Shown here one piece after another: positions 9,921 to 18,725 of a DNA stretch of 64,000 nt. This DNA is from CBDAPI01 sp965248635. Its GTDB lineage: Bacteria; Acidobacteriota; UBA6911; RPQK01; CBDAPI01. Within the stretch, counting starts at the first letter, position 1. The number at the start of each line of letters is the position of its first letter. Made by a program: the position numbers and the translations under genes. The notes beneath the pieces were generated by a model that was given only the letters and a program-made list of their open reading frames with translations, did not search any database and had not been told where the DNA came from. The DNA lies in the NCBI GenBank assembly GCA_965248635.1, contig OZ252114.1, positions 186,001 through 250,000 of the forward strand, in the 5' to 3' direction.

Positions 9921-10457
9921 ATGACCCTTCTTACCGCCCAGGCCGCTTTCTATTACATGGCGGCGGCTAGCGTCACCAGCGCGATCCTGGCCGTGACGCG
10001 GAAAAATCCCGTCCACAGCATGCTCTGGGTGCTGGCGCTCTTTCTGCACGTGGCTGGTATCTTCCTGTTGCTGGGAGCGGAATTCCTGGCAGCCGTACAG
10101 GTCATCGTTTACGCGGGCGCCATCCTGATCTTCTACCTCTTTGTCCTGATGCTGCTCGACCTGCCGGGCGAGGAGGCTGGGCCGCGGTTCGGCGCCCATT
10201 GGCCCCTGGCCGCTGTCGGGGGCCTGGGCTTCGTGGCCCTAGCCTGGCTCGCCCTGGTCGGGACCTTCGTCCCGGCTGGAGTCGAGGCACCGGCTGCTGC
10301 GGGCGCGCCGGCGGAGGGTCCACCTCTGGGAAGCCTGGAGGAAGTGGGCATGGCGCTCTTTGGTGCGTTCGCGCTTCCCTTTGAAATGGCCTCGCTGATC
10401 CTCCTGGCCGCCATCGTGGGCGCGGTCGTGCTGGCCCGCAGGAGGGCACAACCATGA
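9921..10457 (+). CDS. nuoJ: NADH-quinone oxidoreductase subunit J
   Basis: Membrane-arm subunit of complex I at the junction with the peripheral arm. It has 178 residues and five predicted helices. The diagnostic segment is the TM3 region with its pi-bulge, EFLAAVQVIVYAGAILIFYL, matching NuoJ of other bacteria. A Pro/Ala/Gly-rich loop (about residues 115-140) precedes the last helix. It is the first gene of the complex I locus, and its stop overlaps the nuoK start (ATGA). The start follows the GCAAGTA repeat and no good Shine-Dalgarno is visible. Confidence 0.93.
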   Translation: MTLLTAQAAFYYMAAASVTSAILAVTRKNPVHSMLWVLALFLHVAGIFLLLGAEFLAAVQVIVYAGAILIFYLFVLMLLDLPGEEAGPRFGAHWPLAAVGGLGFVALAWLALVGTFVPAGVEAPAAAGAPAEGPPLGSLEEVGMALFGAFALPFEMASLILLAAIVGAVVLARRRAQP

Positions 10458-10759
10458 TCGTCCCCGTGGGCGTGGTCCTGGCTCTGAGCGCGGTCCTCTT
10501 CGGGATCGGAGTATTCGGCTTCCTGGCCCGGCGCAACCTGATCCTTATGCTGGTCTCGATCGAGGTCATGCTCAATGCTGTCAACCTCAGCCTGGCTGGA
10601 TTCAGCCGGCACCTCAATGATCCGCGCGGCCAGGTCCTGGCCCTCTTCGTGATCGCCGTGGCAGCAGCGGAGGTGGCGGTCGGTCTGGGGCTCGTGATCG
10701 CCCTGAACCGGAACAAGCCAGGGGCCAGCGTGACAGACCTGACTGAGCTCAAATGGTGA
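10454..10759 (+). CDS. nuoK: NADH-quinone oxidoreductase subunit K
   Basis: A small three-helix membrane subunit of 101 residues. The second helix contains LILMLVSIEVMLNAVNLSL with the conserved glutamate of the E-channel, and the third has FVIAVAAAEVAVGLGLVIAL with the second conserved glutamate. Both are needed for proton translocation in the family. It overlaps nuoJ by 4 nt and is followed after 19 nt by an antiporter-like gene where nuoL usually stands. Confidence 0.95.
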   Translation: MIVPVGVVLALSAVLFGIGVFGFLARRNLILMLVSIEVMLNAVNLSLAGFSRHLNDPRGQVLALFVIAVAAAEVAVGLGLVIALNRNKPGASVTDLTELKW

Positions 10760-10778
10760 CACCGGTGGAGACGGTATC

Positions 10779-12242
10779 TTGATTTCGGTCACACCCCTGC
10801 TCACCGTCCTTGTCTCGGCCGTGGGTGCGCTCCTGATCGCCTGTACGGGCGAGCGGCGGGCCAATCTGAGAGAGTTCTGGTCCGTTGCAGCCGGTGTCTC
10901 GATGTTTGCCCTGGTAGCCAGCATGATCCCAGAGGTGCTGGCAGGCGGCACGCCGGAATGCGTGCTCTTCAGGCTCCTTCCCGGCATCGAACTCGGCTTT
11001 CGGGTGGATGCTTTCGGTCTCCTCTTTGCCTCGGGAGCGTCGCTCCTGTGGATCCTGACCTCGTTCTACTCGATCGGCTACATGCGTTCTCTCAAAGAGC
11101 ACGCTCAAACCCGTTACTTTGCCTGCTTCGCTCTGGCCCTCTCGGCCACCATGGGGGTGGCCTTCTCGGCCAACCTGTTCACCCTGTTTCTGTTTTATGA
11201 GGCCTTGACCCTGGTCACCTACCCCCTGGTGGGTCACAAGGAGACGGCCGAAGCCAGGGCAGGCGCCCGCAAGTACGTGATCTATCTTCTGGGCGCTGCC
11301 AAAGTGCTTCTCATTGCCGCCATCATTCTGACCTACAATGTGGCCGACACCTTGGAGTTTCGCAAAGGCGGGATACTGCCGGCTGAGCAGATCACGGCGC
11401 AGCCCCTGCTTCTCTATCTGATCTTCGCGCTGTTCCTTTTCGGATTCGCCAAGAATGCGCTCGTACCTCTGCACAGCTGGCTGCCGGCCGCCATGGTGGC
11501 CCCCACCCCGGTGAGCGCATTACTGCATGCTGTGGCCGTGGTCAAAACCGGTGTGTTCTCCACGCTTCGGGTTTTTCTGTTCATTTTTGGCGCTGACGCC
11601 ATGGGCGAGATCGACGCCGACCAATTGGCGCTGGGAGTCGCCTCAGTAACGATCCTGGTCGGCTCGCTCCTGGCCCTGGGACAGGACAACCTCAAGGCCC
11701 GGCTGGCCTTCTCCACAGTGAGCCAGCTTTCCTATATCATCCTGGGAGCGGCCCTCCTGAACCAGAGCGGCATTGTGGGCGGGGTCGCCCATATCACCAA
11801 CCACGCCGTATCGAAGATCACCCTCTTCTTATGCGCGGGCTCCATTTATGTATCCACGCGCAAGACCAAAATCAGCCAGATGTCCGGGCTGGCCAGGCGC
11901 ATGCCGTGGACCATGGCGGCATTTTCGGTTGCCTCCCTGAGCGTGGTGGGCATTCCCGGCACTTCCGGGTTCGTCTCCAAGTGGTACCTGGCCCTCGGCT
12001 CGGTGCATCACCACAGCTTTACCCTGTTAGGGGTACTCCTCGTCAGCTCGCTTCTCAACGCGGCCTACCTCGGCCCGGTCGTGTATAAGGCCTACTTCGA
12101 AAAGGCGTCACCCACCCACGAAGAGATCCGCGAGGTGCCCTGGATGGTTGCGCCGCTGGCCGTCAGCGCTGCCGCCAGCCTGCTCCTGGGCCTGTACCCG
12201 ACCCCCGTACTGGAACTGGCGCGGAGGGTGGCACTACCGTGA
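10779..12242 (+). CDS. Antiporter-like membrane subunit (MrpD/NuoM/NuoN superfamily), extra subunit of the complex I locus
   Basis: A 487-residue proton-translocating antiporter fold with about 14 helices. TTG 10779 is the start, preceded by GGTGGAG. The TM5 glutamate is in LFLFYEALTLVTYPLVG, and the TM7 lysine with following helix in HAVAVVKTGVFSTLRVFLF. The quinone/antiporter segment LKARLAFSTVSQLSYIILG is also clear. It resembles MrpD-type Na+/H+ antiporter subunits more than NuoL: it is about 120 residues shorter than NuoL and lacks the C-terminal lateral-helix extension. Because it lies between nuoK and a second NuoL-like gene, and M and N follow, it is an additional pump module. A stand-alone Mrp-type role is unlikely since no mrpE, F or G genes are nearby. 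Ion specificity is unknown. Confidence 0.85.
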   Translation: MISVTPLLTVLVSAVGALLIACTGERRANLREFWSVAAGVSMFALVASMIPEVLAGGTPECVLFRLLPGIELGFRVDAFGLLFASGASLLWILTSFYSIGYMRSLKEHAQTRYFACFALALSATMGVAFSANLFTLFLFYEALTLVTYPLVGHKETAEARAGARKYVIYLLGAAKVLLIAAIILTYNVADTLEFRKGGILPAEQITAQPLLLYLIFALFLFGFAKNALVPLHSWLPAAMVAPTPVSALLHAVAVVKTGVFSTLRVFLFIFGADAMGEIDADQLALGVASVTILVGSLLALGQDNLKARLAFSTVSQLSYIILGAALLNQSGIVGGVAHITNHAVSKITLFLCAGSIYVSTRKTKISQMSGLARRMPWTMAAFSVASLSVVGIPGTSGFVSKWYLALGSVHHHSFTLLGVLLVSSLLNAAYLGPVVYKAYFEKASPTHEEIREVPWMVAPLAVSAAASLLLGLYPTPVLELARRVALP

Positions 12243-12502
12243 ACTTCCTGCAGAGGAAACTCGAAAACTCGGTCCGTTTCGCCCGGATCAAGCGCTGCTT
12301 TTATGCGGGCCTGGTGGTCGTGGCTGTGGGGGAAATCGTTGTGCCGCTCGTGTTTCACGGGGCCCACCCCCATTTTTGGTTCGAGAGCTTCCCCGCCTGG
12401 GGATCTCTCTACGGGTTGGCCTCCTGCGTGGCCATCATAATCGTGTCCAAATTGATCGGGAAGGTGTGGCTCATGCGCCGCGAAGACTACTATGACTCTT
12501 GA
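12239..12502 (+). CDS. Small two-helix membrane protein between the antiporter-like subunits
   Basis: An 87-residue protein starting at GTG 12239, overlapping the preceding stop by 4 nt and the next gene by 11 nt, so it is translationally coupled on both sides. A basic N-terminus (RKLENSVRFARIKR) precedes helix 1 (AGLVVVAVGEIVVPLVF). A short loop with HPHFWFESFPAW is followed by helix 2 (YGLASCVAIIIVSKLIGKVW) and a charged tail (MRREDYYDS). I do not recognise a named family. The tight coupling suggests an accessory or assembly subunit of the extra antiporter module. Confidence 0.7.
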   Translation: MNFLQRKLENSVRFARIKRCFYAGLVVVAVGEIVVPLVFHGAHPHFWFESFPAWGSLYGLASCVAIIIVSKLIGKVWLMRREDYYDS

Positions 12503-14261
12503 GTGGGTACACCCGGGATTGTTGCTGATCCTGGGAGCCTGGGCACTGCCCTTCCTCGAAGGCCGGCTCAGGAGCCTGGCGATGCTGCTGCTGCCGGCCG
12601 CGGCCCTGGCCCTCTGCCTGCGCATGACGCCGGGTACCTATGGTGAAGTGAGTTTCCTCGGACAAGACCTGGTGTTTGGCCGGGTGGACCAGTTGAGCCT
12701 GGTTTTTTCCTACGTCTTCTCGATCATGGGGTTCCTGGGGATGGTCTACGCGCTCCATGTCAAGGACAATGGACAGCACGTGGCGGCCCTGACTTATGTG
12801 GGGGGCGCACTCGGGGTCACCTTTGCCGGAGACTTCCTCTCCCTGATCGTGTTCTGGGAACTCATGGCGATCTCCTCCGTGCTTCTGGTGTGGCAGAGCC
12901 GCGAATCGGCTGCCCTGGCAGCCGGCTTCCGATACCTGCTGGTCCACGTCTTCGGGGGGCTTCTTCTGCTGGCAGGGATCGTGCTCCACTGGTCTCAGAC
13001 CAGGTCGGTCGCCTTCGAGGATATGGGAGCCTTTTCAGGCGGCCTGGCCTGGACCCTCATCCTCGTCGCCTTTCTCATCAACGCGGCGGTCCCGCCCCTG
13101 GGGGCCTGGCTTCCGGACGCCTACCCCGAGGCCACGGTTACGGGAGCGGTCTTCATGACCGCCTTTACTACCAAGTCCGCGGTCTACGTCTTGATCCGCG
13201 GTTTCGCCGGCACTGAACTCCTGGTGTGGCTGGGAGCTGTCATGGCGGTCTACGGCGTAGTCTACGCCGTGCTGGAAAACGATGCGCGGCGGCTGCTGGC
13301 CTACCATATCGTCAGCCAGGTCGGCTACATGGTATGCGGCGTAGGAATCGGGACTGCGCTGGCCCTGAACGGTGCCACGGCCCACGCCTTCGCACACATC
13401 CTCTACAAGGGCCTCCTCTTCATGGGGGCCGGTGCTGTCCTGGAGGTGACCCGGCTGCGAAAGCTGAGCGATATGGGCGGGCTCTATAAGACCATGCCGA
13501 TCACCCTCGGCCTTTACATGGTCGGCTCCTTCGCCATTTCGGCCGTGCCCCTTTTCAGCGGCTTCGTGAGTAAGTCCATGGTGGTCTCGGCCGCCGGCGA
13601 GGCTCATCTTGGACTGATCTTTCTCATGCTCACTCTGGCCTCCGCCGGGACTTTTCTGCACACGGGCCTGAAGCTTCCCTACTACATGTTCTTTGGTAAA
13701 GACTCAGGTGCGCGCGGCCAGGAGCCGCCCCGCAATATGCTCGTGGCCATGGGCCTGGCTGCCGCAGCGTGCGTATTGATCGGGGTCTACCCCCCCCTCC
13801 TGTACCAGCAGCTTCCTAATCTCGTGGACTACGCCCCCTATACCCTGCAGCACATCACCAGCACTCTGGGGATGCTGGGCTTTACAGCGCTGGGGTTCTT
13901 CCTGTTGCTCAAGCACCTCGACCCGGAGCCGAAGATCAGCCTTGACACGGACTGGTTCTACCGCCGGGGTGGGGTGGCCGCCATGACTCTGGTCCAGGGG
14001 CCCCTGGCGCGTCTGGAGTCCGGATTCGTGGGAGAGGTCTATGAGTTTGTCGTGCGCCGGCCCGTGCTGGGCGCGGCGAGTTTCCTGCGCAAACTCGATA
14101 CCCGCGTCGTGGATTCTGCAGCCGTGGGCGTGGGCCGACTGACCCAGGCCTTCAGCCAGATTTTGAAAACCACCGTCAGCGGCAACACCCAGCACTACGG
14201 GCTGATCATGGCGGCCGCAGTCCTGGCGCTGCTCGCTCTGGCCATGATCGCATCACCATGA
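12492..14261 (+). CDS. NuoL-position antiporter-like subunit (MrpD-type core with long C-terminus)
   Basis: A 589-residue antiporter-like subunit. TM5 carries the glutamate in LIVFWELMAISSVLL, TM7 the lysine in MTAFTTKSAVYVLIRGF, and the central segment is RRLLAYHIVSQVGYMVCG. After the 14-helix core come a further helix (about residue 455-475), an amphipathic stretch starting DTDWFYRRGG, the segment RKLDTRVVDSAAVGVG and a last helix (LIMAAAVLALLALAMI). This C-terminal plan resembles the NuoL lateral helix region, although the core reads as Na+/H+ antiporter subunit D. It is therefore the best candidate for the NuoL role, but direct NuoL identity is not proven. Its stop overlaps the nuoM start (ATGA). 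Confidence 0.82.
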   Translation: MTLEWVHPGLLLILGAWALPFLEGRLRSLAMLLLPAAALALCLRMTPGTYGEVSFLGQDLVFGRVDQLSLVFSYVFSIMGFLGMVYALHVKDNGQHVAALTYVGGALGVTFAGDFLSLIVFWELMAISSVLLVWQSRESAALAAGFRYLLVHVFGGLLLLAGIVLHWSQTRSVAFEDMGAFSGGLAWTLILVAFLINAAVPPLGAWLPDAYPEATVTGAVFMTAFTTKSAVYVLIRGFAGTELLVWLGAVMAVYGVVYAVLENDARRLLAYHIVSQVGYMVCGVGIGTALALNGATAHAFAHILYKGLLFMGAGAVLEVTRLRKLSDMGGLYKTMPITLGLYMVGSFAISAVPLFSGFVSKSMVVSAAGEAHLGLIFLMLTLASAGTFLHTGLKLPYYMFFGKDSGARGQEPPRNMLVAMGLAAAACVLIGVYPPLLYQQLPNLVDYAPYTLQHITSTLGMLGFTALGFFLLLKHLDPEPKISLDTDWFYRRGGVAAMTLVQGPLARLESGFVGEVYEFVVRRPVLGAASFLRKLDTRVVDSAAVGVGRLTQAFSQILKTTVSGNTQHYGLIMAAAVLALLALAMIASP

Positions 14262-15721
14262 CAGACTACCCGGTCCTGACAGCCATTACCTTTCTGCCCC
14301 TTGTGGGCGCGGTCGTGGTACTGTTTTTCGCCGGCGAGCGGCACGCGCGCTGGATCGCCCTGGTCACCACCCTGGCCACGCTGGTCGTCTCGGCTCCGCT
14401 CTACCAGAGCTTCGACAAGTCCTCCGGCGCCCTGCAGTTCGTCGAGTCCGCAGACTGGATCCCGACCTGGAATATTTCCTACGGGATGGGTGTGGACGGA
14501 ATCAGCCTCCCGTTCATTCTCCTCGCTGCTGTCTTGAGCATCCTCTGCGTTGGCGGTTCGTGGGCTGCGGTCAGCACCAGAGTGAAAGAATTCTACGCCG
14601 CGCTCCTGGTCGCCGAAACCGCCATGATCGGGCTTTTCGCTGCCACCAACCTTTTTCTCTTCTATATTTTCTGGGAGCTGATGATCATCCCCCTCTTTCT
14701 GCTCATCGGCATCTGGGGAGGCCCGGGGCGAGTCTACGCAGCGGTCAAATTTCTGCTCTTCACCCTGGCCGGTAGCGTCTTGATGCTGGTGGGCATGATC
14801 GCCCTCTACGCCACCTGCGACACGCTGGACTTCAAGGCCCTCGGCGCCGCGACGCTTCCGCCCGCCTTTCAGGCCTGGCTCTTCGCGGCCTTCCTGGCGG
14901 CGTTTGCAGTCAAGGTTCCCATGTTCCCGGTGCATACCTGGCTCCCGGACGCTCACACCGAGGCCCCTACCGCCGGGAGCGTGATCCTGGCCGGAATCCT
15001 CCTCAAGATGGGCGCCTACGGATTCCTGCGGGTTTCGCTGCCCATTCTTCCAGACGCCGTACAGTTTTTCCTCACCCCCATGCTCGTCGTCTCAGCAGTG
15101 GCCATCGTTTATGGTGCCTACGTGACTCTGGTCCAGACTGACATCAAGCGACTCATCGCTTTTTCGAGCGTTAGCCACATGGGCTTCGTCACCCTGGGCA
15201 TCTTCACTCTCAACCACAACGGTGTGGAAGGGGCAATCCTGCAGATGATTAATCACGGGATCATCTCCGCGGCCCTCTTTCTGTGCGTCGGCATGATCTA
15301 CGAGCGCACCCACTCGCGGGAGATCAAGGACTACGGGGGAGTTGCCAGAGTCGCGCCGGTCTACTCGACCTTGTTGGCCCTCTTTTGCCTGGCCGCCGCT
15401 GGATTCCCGGGTTTGAACTCCTTTGTGGGAGAGTTTCTCATTATCAGCGGTGCCTTCCAGACCTGGGCCTGGCTCGGGGCCATGGCTGTGTGGGGAGTGG
15501 CCCTGGGAACGGCCTATCTGGTCTGGCTCTACTACCGCGTGGTCATGGGCGAGATGAACTCCGGGCTGGAGGGACTCAAGCTCGAGCTCAACGCCCGCGA
15601 GGTAGCCACTCTGGCCCCCCTGGCAATACTGGCACTGTGTCTCGGTCTCTACCCTGAGCTCGTTCTTTCCTATCTTCGTGTTCCTGTGGCCGAACTCCTG
15701 TCTGGAGGAGTCATGCCATGA
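14258..15721 (+). CDS. nuoM: NADH-quinone oxidoreductase subunit M
   Basis: A 487-residue proton-pumping membrane subunit. Identity comes from GMGVDGISLPFILLAA near residue 75, the TM5 glutamate in YIFWELMIIPLFLLIG, the TM7 segment WLPDAHTEAPTAGSVILAG followed by the lysine in LLKMGAYGFLRVSLP, and the TM8 segment IKRLIAFSSVSHMGFV. These are canonical NuoM signatures. It overlaps both neighbours by 4 nt (ATGA), showing strong translational coupling. Confidence 0.95.
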   Translation: MTDYPVLTAITFLPLVGAVVVLFFAGERHARWIALVTTLATLVVSAPLYQSFDKSSGALQFVESADWIPTWNISYGMGVDGISLPFILLAAVLSILCVGGSWAAVSTRVKEFYAALLVAETAMIGLFAATNLFLFYIFWELMIIPLFLLIGIWGGPGRVYAAVKFLLFTLAGSVLMLVGMIALYATCDTLDFKALGAATLPPAFQAWLFAAFLAAFAVKVPMFPVHTWLPDAHTEAPTAGSVILAGILLKMGAYGFLRVSLPILPDAVQFFLTPMLVVSAVAIVYGAYVTLVQTDIKRLIAFSSVSHMGFVTLGIFTLNHNGVEGAILQMINHGIISAALFLCVGMIYERTHSREIKDYGGVARVAPVYSTLLALFCLAAAGFPGLNSFVGEFLIISGAFQTWAWLGAMAVWGVALGTAYLVWLYYRVVMGEMNSGLEGLKLELNAREVATLAPLAILALCLGLYPELVLSYLRVPVAELLSGGVMP

Positions 15722-17139
15722 ACCCCGCGAATCTGGCTGACCTGGCCTTACTCTGGCCGGAGCTGATTCTGGTTGCTGTGGCCCTGGGGCTCATCCTGGC
15801 TGCGAGCCGGATTCAGAAAGCGGCGCAGGCCGCTGCAGTGACGGCTCTGGCTGCGTTGGCCGCTGCCCTGGCCTCGGGCTGGGTCCTGTCCCCGAGCCCC
15901 CGGACCGGGTTTGGCGGCATGATCACCGTGGACGGCTACTCCCAGTTCTTCAAGGTGCTGATCGCTTCCGCCCTGGGCCTGGTGGCGCTGCTCTCCGTCA
16001 GGCGTGTGGACACCGATTACGTTCGGCCAGCCGAGTACCATGCCCTGCTCCTTCTGGCCTCGACGGGCATGATGTTCGCGGTCTCAGCCATAGATCTCCT
16101 CACCCTCTACCTGGGCCTGGAGCTCATGACACTCTGCTCATACAGCCTGGTCGGGATCACGGTGGAGAAGCAGAAGTCAAACGAAGCTGCTATCAAGTAT
16201 TTCCTTCTCGCTTCTTTCGCCTCGGCCCTCCTCCTCTACGGCATAGCCCTGGTCTACGGGGTCACGGGCTCTACGGGTTTTGCAGCCATTGCTTCGACGC
16301 TCTCCGCGGGAGGCCTGGGGAGCAATCAGATCCTCCTGGCTGCGATCGGTCTGCTGGCCGCGGGGCTTGCCTTCAAGATTGCGGCGGTGCCCTTTCACGC
16401 CTGGGCGCCGGACGCTTACCAGGGCGCGAGCGCCCCGGTTGCTGCCTTTCTGGCGGCCGCCTCCAAGGCCGCTGGCATAGCCGCTCTGGGACGCGTCTGC
16501 CTGGTCGCGTTCCCCTCTGAAGCCCGGCTCCTGTCGGTGGTTCTGGCGGGGCTTGCCGCGCTCTCCATTATCGCGGGGAGCATCATTGCCCTGTCCCAGA
16601 CGGATATGAAACGTCTGCTGGCGTACTCCTCGATTGCGCATGCGGGGTACGCCCTCCTGGGTTTCATTTCGGGGACGCCCAAGGGGGCCTCGGCCACTAT
16701 GACCTACGCCTTTCTCTATGTCTTCATGACGCTTGGAGCTTTTGGCGTTGTGATCGCGCTGGGCCGGCGGGGCGAGAGCCTCGACGGTTACCGGGGCCTG
16801 GCCGCGCAGCGGCCGGCAACCGCCGCGCTGATGCTGCTTTTCCTCCTGTCCCTGACCGGCATCCCGCCTACGGCCGGCTTCGCAGCCAAGTTCGTCGTCA
16901 TCCTGAGCGTCGTACGCGCAGGACATCCGGCGCTGGCAGTGCTGGCCGTGGTCTGCAGTTTGTTCTCGGCCTTTGTCTACCTGCGCGTGGCGGTCTTCAT
17001 GTACATGAAAGCGCCCCGGGAGCCGGAGCCCTCGCGCTACGCTCTGGCAGTGTCCGCGGCGCTGGCAGTGGCCGCGCTGGTCACCGTGATCGGAGGAGTC
17101 TTCCCCGGCAGCCTAACCTCCTGGACGGTGGCGCCGTGA
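15718..17139 (+). CDS. nuoN: NADH-quinone oxidoreductase subunit N
   Basis: A 473-residue antiporter-like subunit next to NuoK in the complex. It shows the NuoN forms of the conserved sites: the glutamate in LTLYLGLELMTLCSYSLVG, AVPFHAWAPDAYQGASAP, the lysine in AAASKAAGIAALGRV, and MKRLLAYSSIAHAGYALLG. It overlaps nuoM by 4 nt. A 76-nt gap then separates the J-to-N block from the A-to-I block. That gap holds a 7-bp tandem repeat and a candidate -10 box, so nuoA may have its own promoter. Confidence 0.95.
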   Translation: MNPANLADLALLWPELILVAVALGLILAASRIQKAAQAAAVTALAALAAALASGWVLSPSPRTGFGGMITVDGYSQFFKVLIASALGLVALLSVRRVDTDYVRPAEYHALLLLASTGMMFAVSAIDLLTLYLGLELMTLCSYSLVGITVEKQKSNEAAIKYFLLASFASALLLYGIALVYGVTGSTGFAAIASTLSAGGLGSNQILLAAIGLLAAGLAFKIAAVPFHAWAPDAYQGASAPVAAFLAAASKAAGIAALGRVCLVAFPSEARLLSVVLAGLAALSIIAGSIIALSQTDMKRLLAYSSIAHAGYALLGFISGTPKGASATMTYAFLYVFMTLGAFGVVIALGRRGESLDGYRGLAAQRPATAALMLLFLLSLTGIPPTAGFAAKFVVILSVVRAGHPALAVLAVVCSLFSAFVYLRVAVFMYMKAPREPEPSRYALAVSAALAVAALVTVIGGVFPGSLTSWTVAP

Positions 17140-17152
17140 TGGTCTTTGCGAG

Positions 17153-17187
17153 TTCCACGTTCCACGTTCCACGTTCCACGTTCCGGG
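17153..17187 (+). repeat. 7-bp tandem repeat between nuoN and nuoA
   Basis: Four perfect copies of ttccacg (17153-17180) are followed by one diverged copy, ttccggg (17181-17187). The array ends 14 nt before a TATAAT box and 28 nt before the nuoA start. Copy-number change would alter the spacing of any upstream promoter element. Confidence 0.85.
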
Positions 17188-17206
17188 TCGCCACGCTGTG
17201 TATAAT
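17174..17206 (+). promoter_or_regulatory. Candidate promoter for the nuoA-I block
   Basis: A perfect -10 hexamer TATAAT lies at 17201-17206. The region a -35 box should occupy is the 7-bp repeat array; TTCCAC at 17174-17179 is a weak match with 21-nt spacing. The start point would fall only a few bases before the nuoA ATG at 17216, giving a very short leader. The -10 box is seen; promoter activity is inferred. Confidence 0.35.
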
Positions 17207-17215
17207 TGGGGTGAT

Positions 17216-17578
17216 ATGAGCGAGTACAGCGAGTACATTGGTATTGCGGTCAGTTTTGCCCTTGCCGGAGGGATCGCGGGGGCCATGGTATGGTTGGCCT
17301 CCACCCTGGGTGTGAAGAAGCCTTCGGTGGCAAAGTTAGAGCCCTTCGAGTGCGGAAAGAATCCCTTCTCCGTTCCCGGCGGGAAGCTGGCAATCAAGTT
17401 CTATCTGACCGCCATCCTGTTCATCCTGTTCGACGTTGAGCTCGTCTTCCTCTACCCATGGGCCGTGATCTACCGCCAGCTCGGGATGGTGGGTCTGGTG
17501 GAGATGGGGATTTTTCTGGGGATCCTGATGGTGGGCTTCGTCTATGCCTGGGACAACGGTGCCCTGGAATGGCAGTGA
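17216..17578 (+). CDS. nuoA: NADH-quinone oxidoreductase subunit A
   Basis: A three-helix membrane subunit of 120 residues from ATG 17216; an upstream GTG at 17198 is less likely. The conserved NuoA loop is present as KLEPFECGKNPFSVPGGKLA, with the cysteine and the following KFYLTAILFILFDVELVFLY helix containing the DVE acidic site. This loop forms part of the quinone entrance. It is the first gene of the second block, and nuoB begins 1 nt after its stop. Confidence 0.94.
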   Translation: MSEYSEYIGIAVSFALAGGIAGAMVWLASTLGVKKPSVAKLEPFECGKNPFSVPGGKLAIKFYLTAILFILFDVELVFLYPWAVIYRQLGMVGLVEMGIFLGILMVGFVYAWDNGALEWQ

Positions 17579-17579
17579 C

Positions 17580-18083
17580 ATGGTGAACGACAACTTGTTT
17601 ATGACCAGTCGCCTCAATGAGGCCCTTGGCTGGGCCCGGAAGTTTTCCATCTTTCAGTACCCGTTCGTGACGGCTTGCTGTGGGATGGAGTACATGGCCA
17701 CGGCCTGTTCTCACTACGACGTCGACCGCTTCGGAGCTGGTCTTCCCAGATTCTCCCCGCGCCAGGCGGACGTGCTTTTCGTTGTGGGCACGATCAGCCA
17801 CAAAATGGCGCCTGTCTTGAAACGCATCCACGACCAGATGGCGGAGCCAAAGTGGGTTGTCGCCTTTGGAGTCTGTACCTGCACGGGCGGCTTCTATGAC
17901 AACTACGCAACCGTGATGGGTATCGACACGATCATGCCGGTGGACGTCTACATACCGGGTTGCCCTCCGCGCCCGGAGAACGTTCTTGACGGGTTGATGA
18001 AGCTCCAGGACAAGATTCAGGCCCAGCACACCTCCGGTCTGGGGACCGCACCCGAAAGCCGCCCGGACGTCTGCGAAGAATGA
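17580..18083 (+). CDS. nuoB: NADH-quinone oxidoreductase subunit B
   Basis: Carries the terminal [4Fe-4S] cluster N2 that passes electrons to quinone. The ligands are visible as the adjacent pair in VTACCGMEYM, the cysteine in FGVCTCTGGFYDN and that in YIPGCPPRPE. I use ATG 17580 (MVNDNLF), which lies 1 nt after nuoA and gives 167 residues; an in-frame ATG at 17544 would overlap nuoA. The C-terminal 20 residues (QAQHTSGLG...) are a variable tail. It overlaps nuoC by 4 nt. Confidence 0.93.
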   Translation: MVNDNLFMTSRLNEALGWARKFSIFQYPFVTACCGMEYMATACSHYDVDRFGAGLPRFSPRQADVLFVVGTISHKMAPVLKRIHDQMAEPKWVVAFGVCTCTGGFYDNYATVMGIDTIMPVDVYIPGCPPRPENVLDGLMKLQDKIQAQHTSGLGTAPESRPDVCEE

Positions 18084-18661
18084 ATACTTCCTCTCTGATT
18101 GAATCTGTCAGTGACCGCTTCCCCGATTCAGTCGCGGCTTTTCACAGCTACCGTGGCGATGACACAGTGGTGCTGCGCCGCGAGTCTCTGCTCGAGGTCG
18201 CACGATTTCTCAAAGAAGACCCGGCTCTGCAGATGAATTTCCTCATGGACCTGACCGCCGTGGACTACTCGACGTTCGGCAAGAGTCCAGCGCCGGCTTT
18301 CTTCGCTTCCTCGGGTGTCGGGGTGAGTCCCTTGACCCAGATCCAGGATGAGGACCCGTGGCCCGGACCCCCGGGGGAGGCGCGCTTTGCCGTCGTGTAC
18401 CACTTCTACTCTCTCAAGCATAAGCACCGGATACGGCTGGTGGTCCCCGTGGAGGAGCCCGAGCCCGAACTGGATTCGCTGACCTCACTGTGGGCCGGAG
18501 CCAACTGGCTCGAGCGCGAGGTCTGGGACATGTTCGGTATCCGATTCCAGGGGCATCCGGATCTCAAGCGCATTCTCATGTACGAAGAGTTCGAGGGCCA
18601 CCCGCTGCGCAAGGACTACCCCGTCAACAAGCGGCAGCCCCTGATAGGCCCGATTAATTGA
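18080..18661 (+). CDS. nuoC: NADH-quinone oxidoreductase subunit C
   Basis: A 193-residue peripheral-arm subunit of the quinone module. The family core is clear near the C-terminus: ANWLEREVWDMFGIRFQGHP, then RILMYEEFEGHPLRKDYPV. An insertion of about 30 residues after LTAVDYSTFGK (Pro/Gly-rich, PAPAFFASSG... to PWPGPPGEA) separates the first strand from FAVVYHFYSLKHKHRIRL and is not in the shortest homologues. It is coupled to nuoB by a 4-nt overlap. The 64-nt gap to nuoD shows no gene. Confidence 0.93.
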   Translation: MNTSSLIESVSDRFPDSVAAFHSYRGDDTVVLRRESLLEVARFLKEDPALQMNFLMDLTAVDYSTFGKSPAPAFFASSGVGVSPLTQIQDEDPWPGPPGEARFAVVYHFYSLKHKHRIRLVVPVEEPEPELDSLTSLWAGANWLEREVWDMFGIRFQGHPDLKRILMYEEFEGHPLRKDYPVNKRQPLIGPIN

Positions 18662-18725
18662 TGAAAATCCCAACCTCCGGATTGCAAATCCCAATTCTGG
18701 ATGGTTGCCGTTCAGTGGAAGCTCA

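Noticed and set aside
10102..10987. Minus-strand frames opposite nuoJ and nuoK
   Set aside because: Low-complexity basic text opposite well-conserved complex I subunits.
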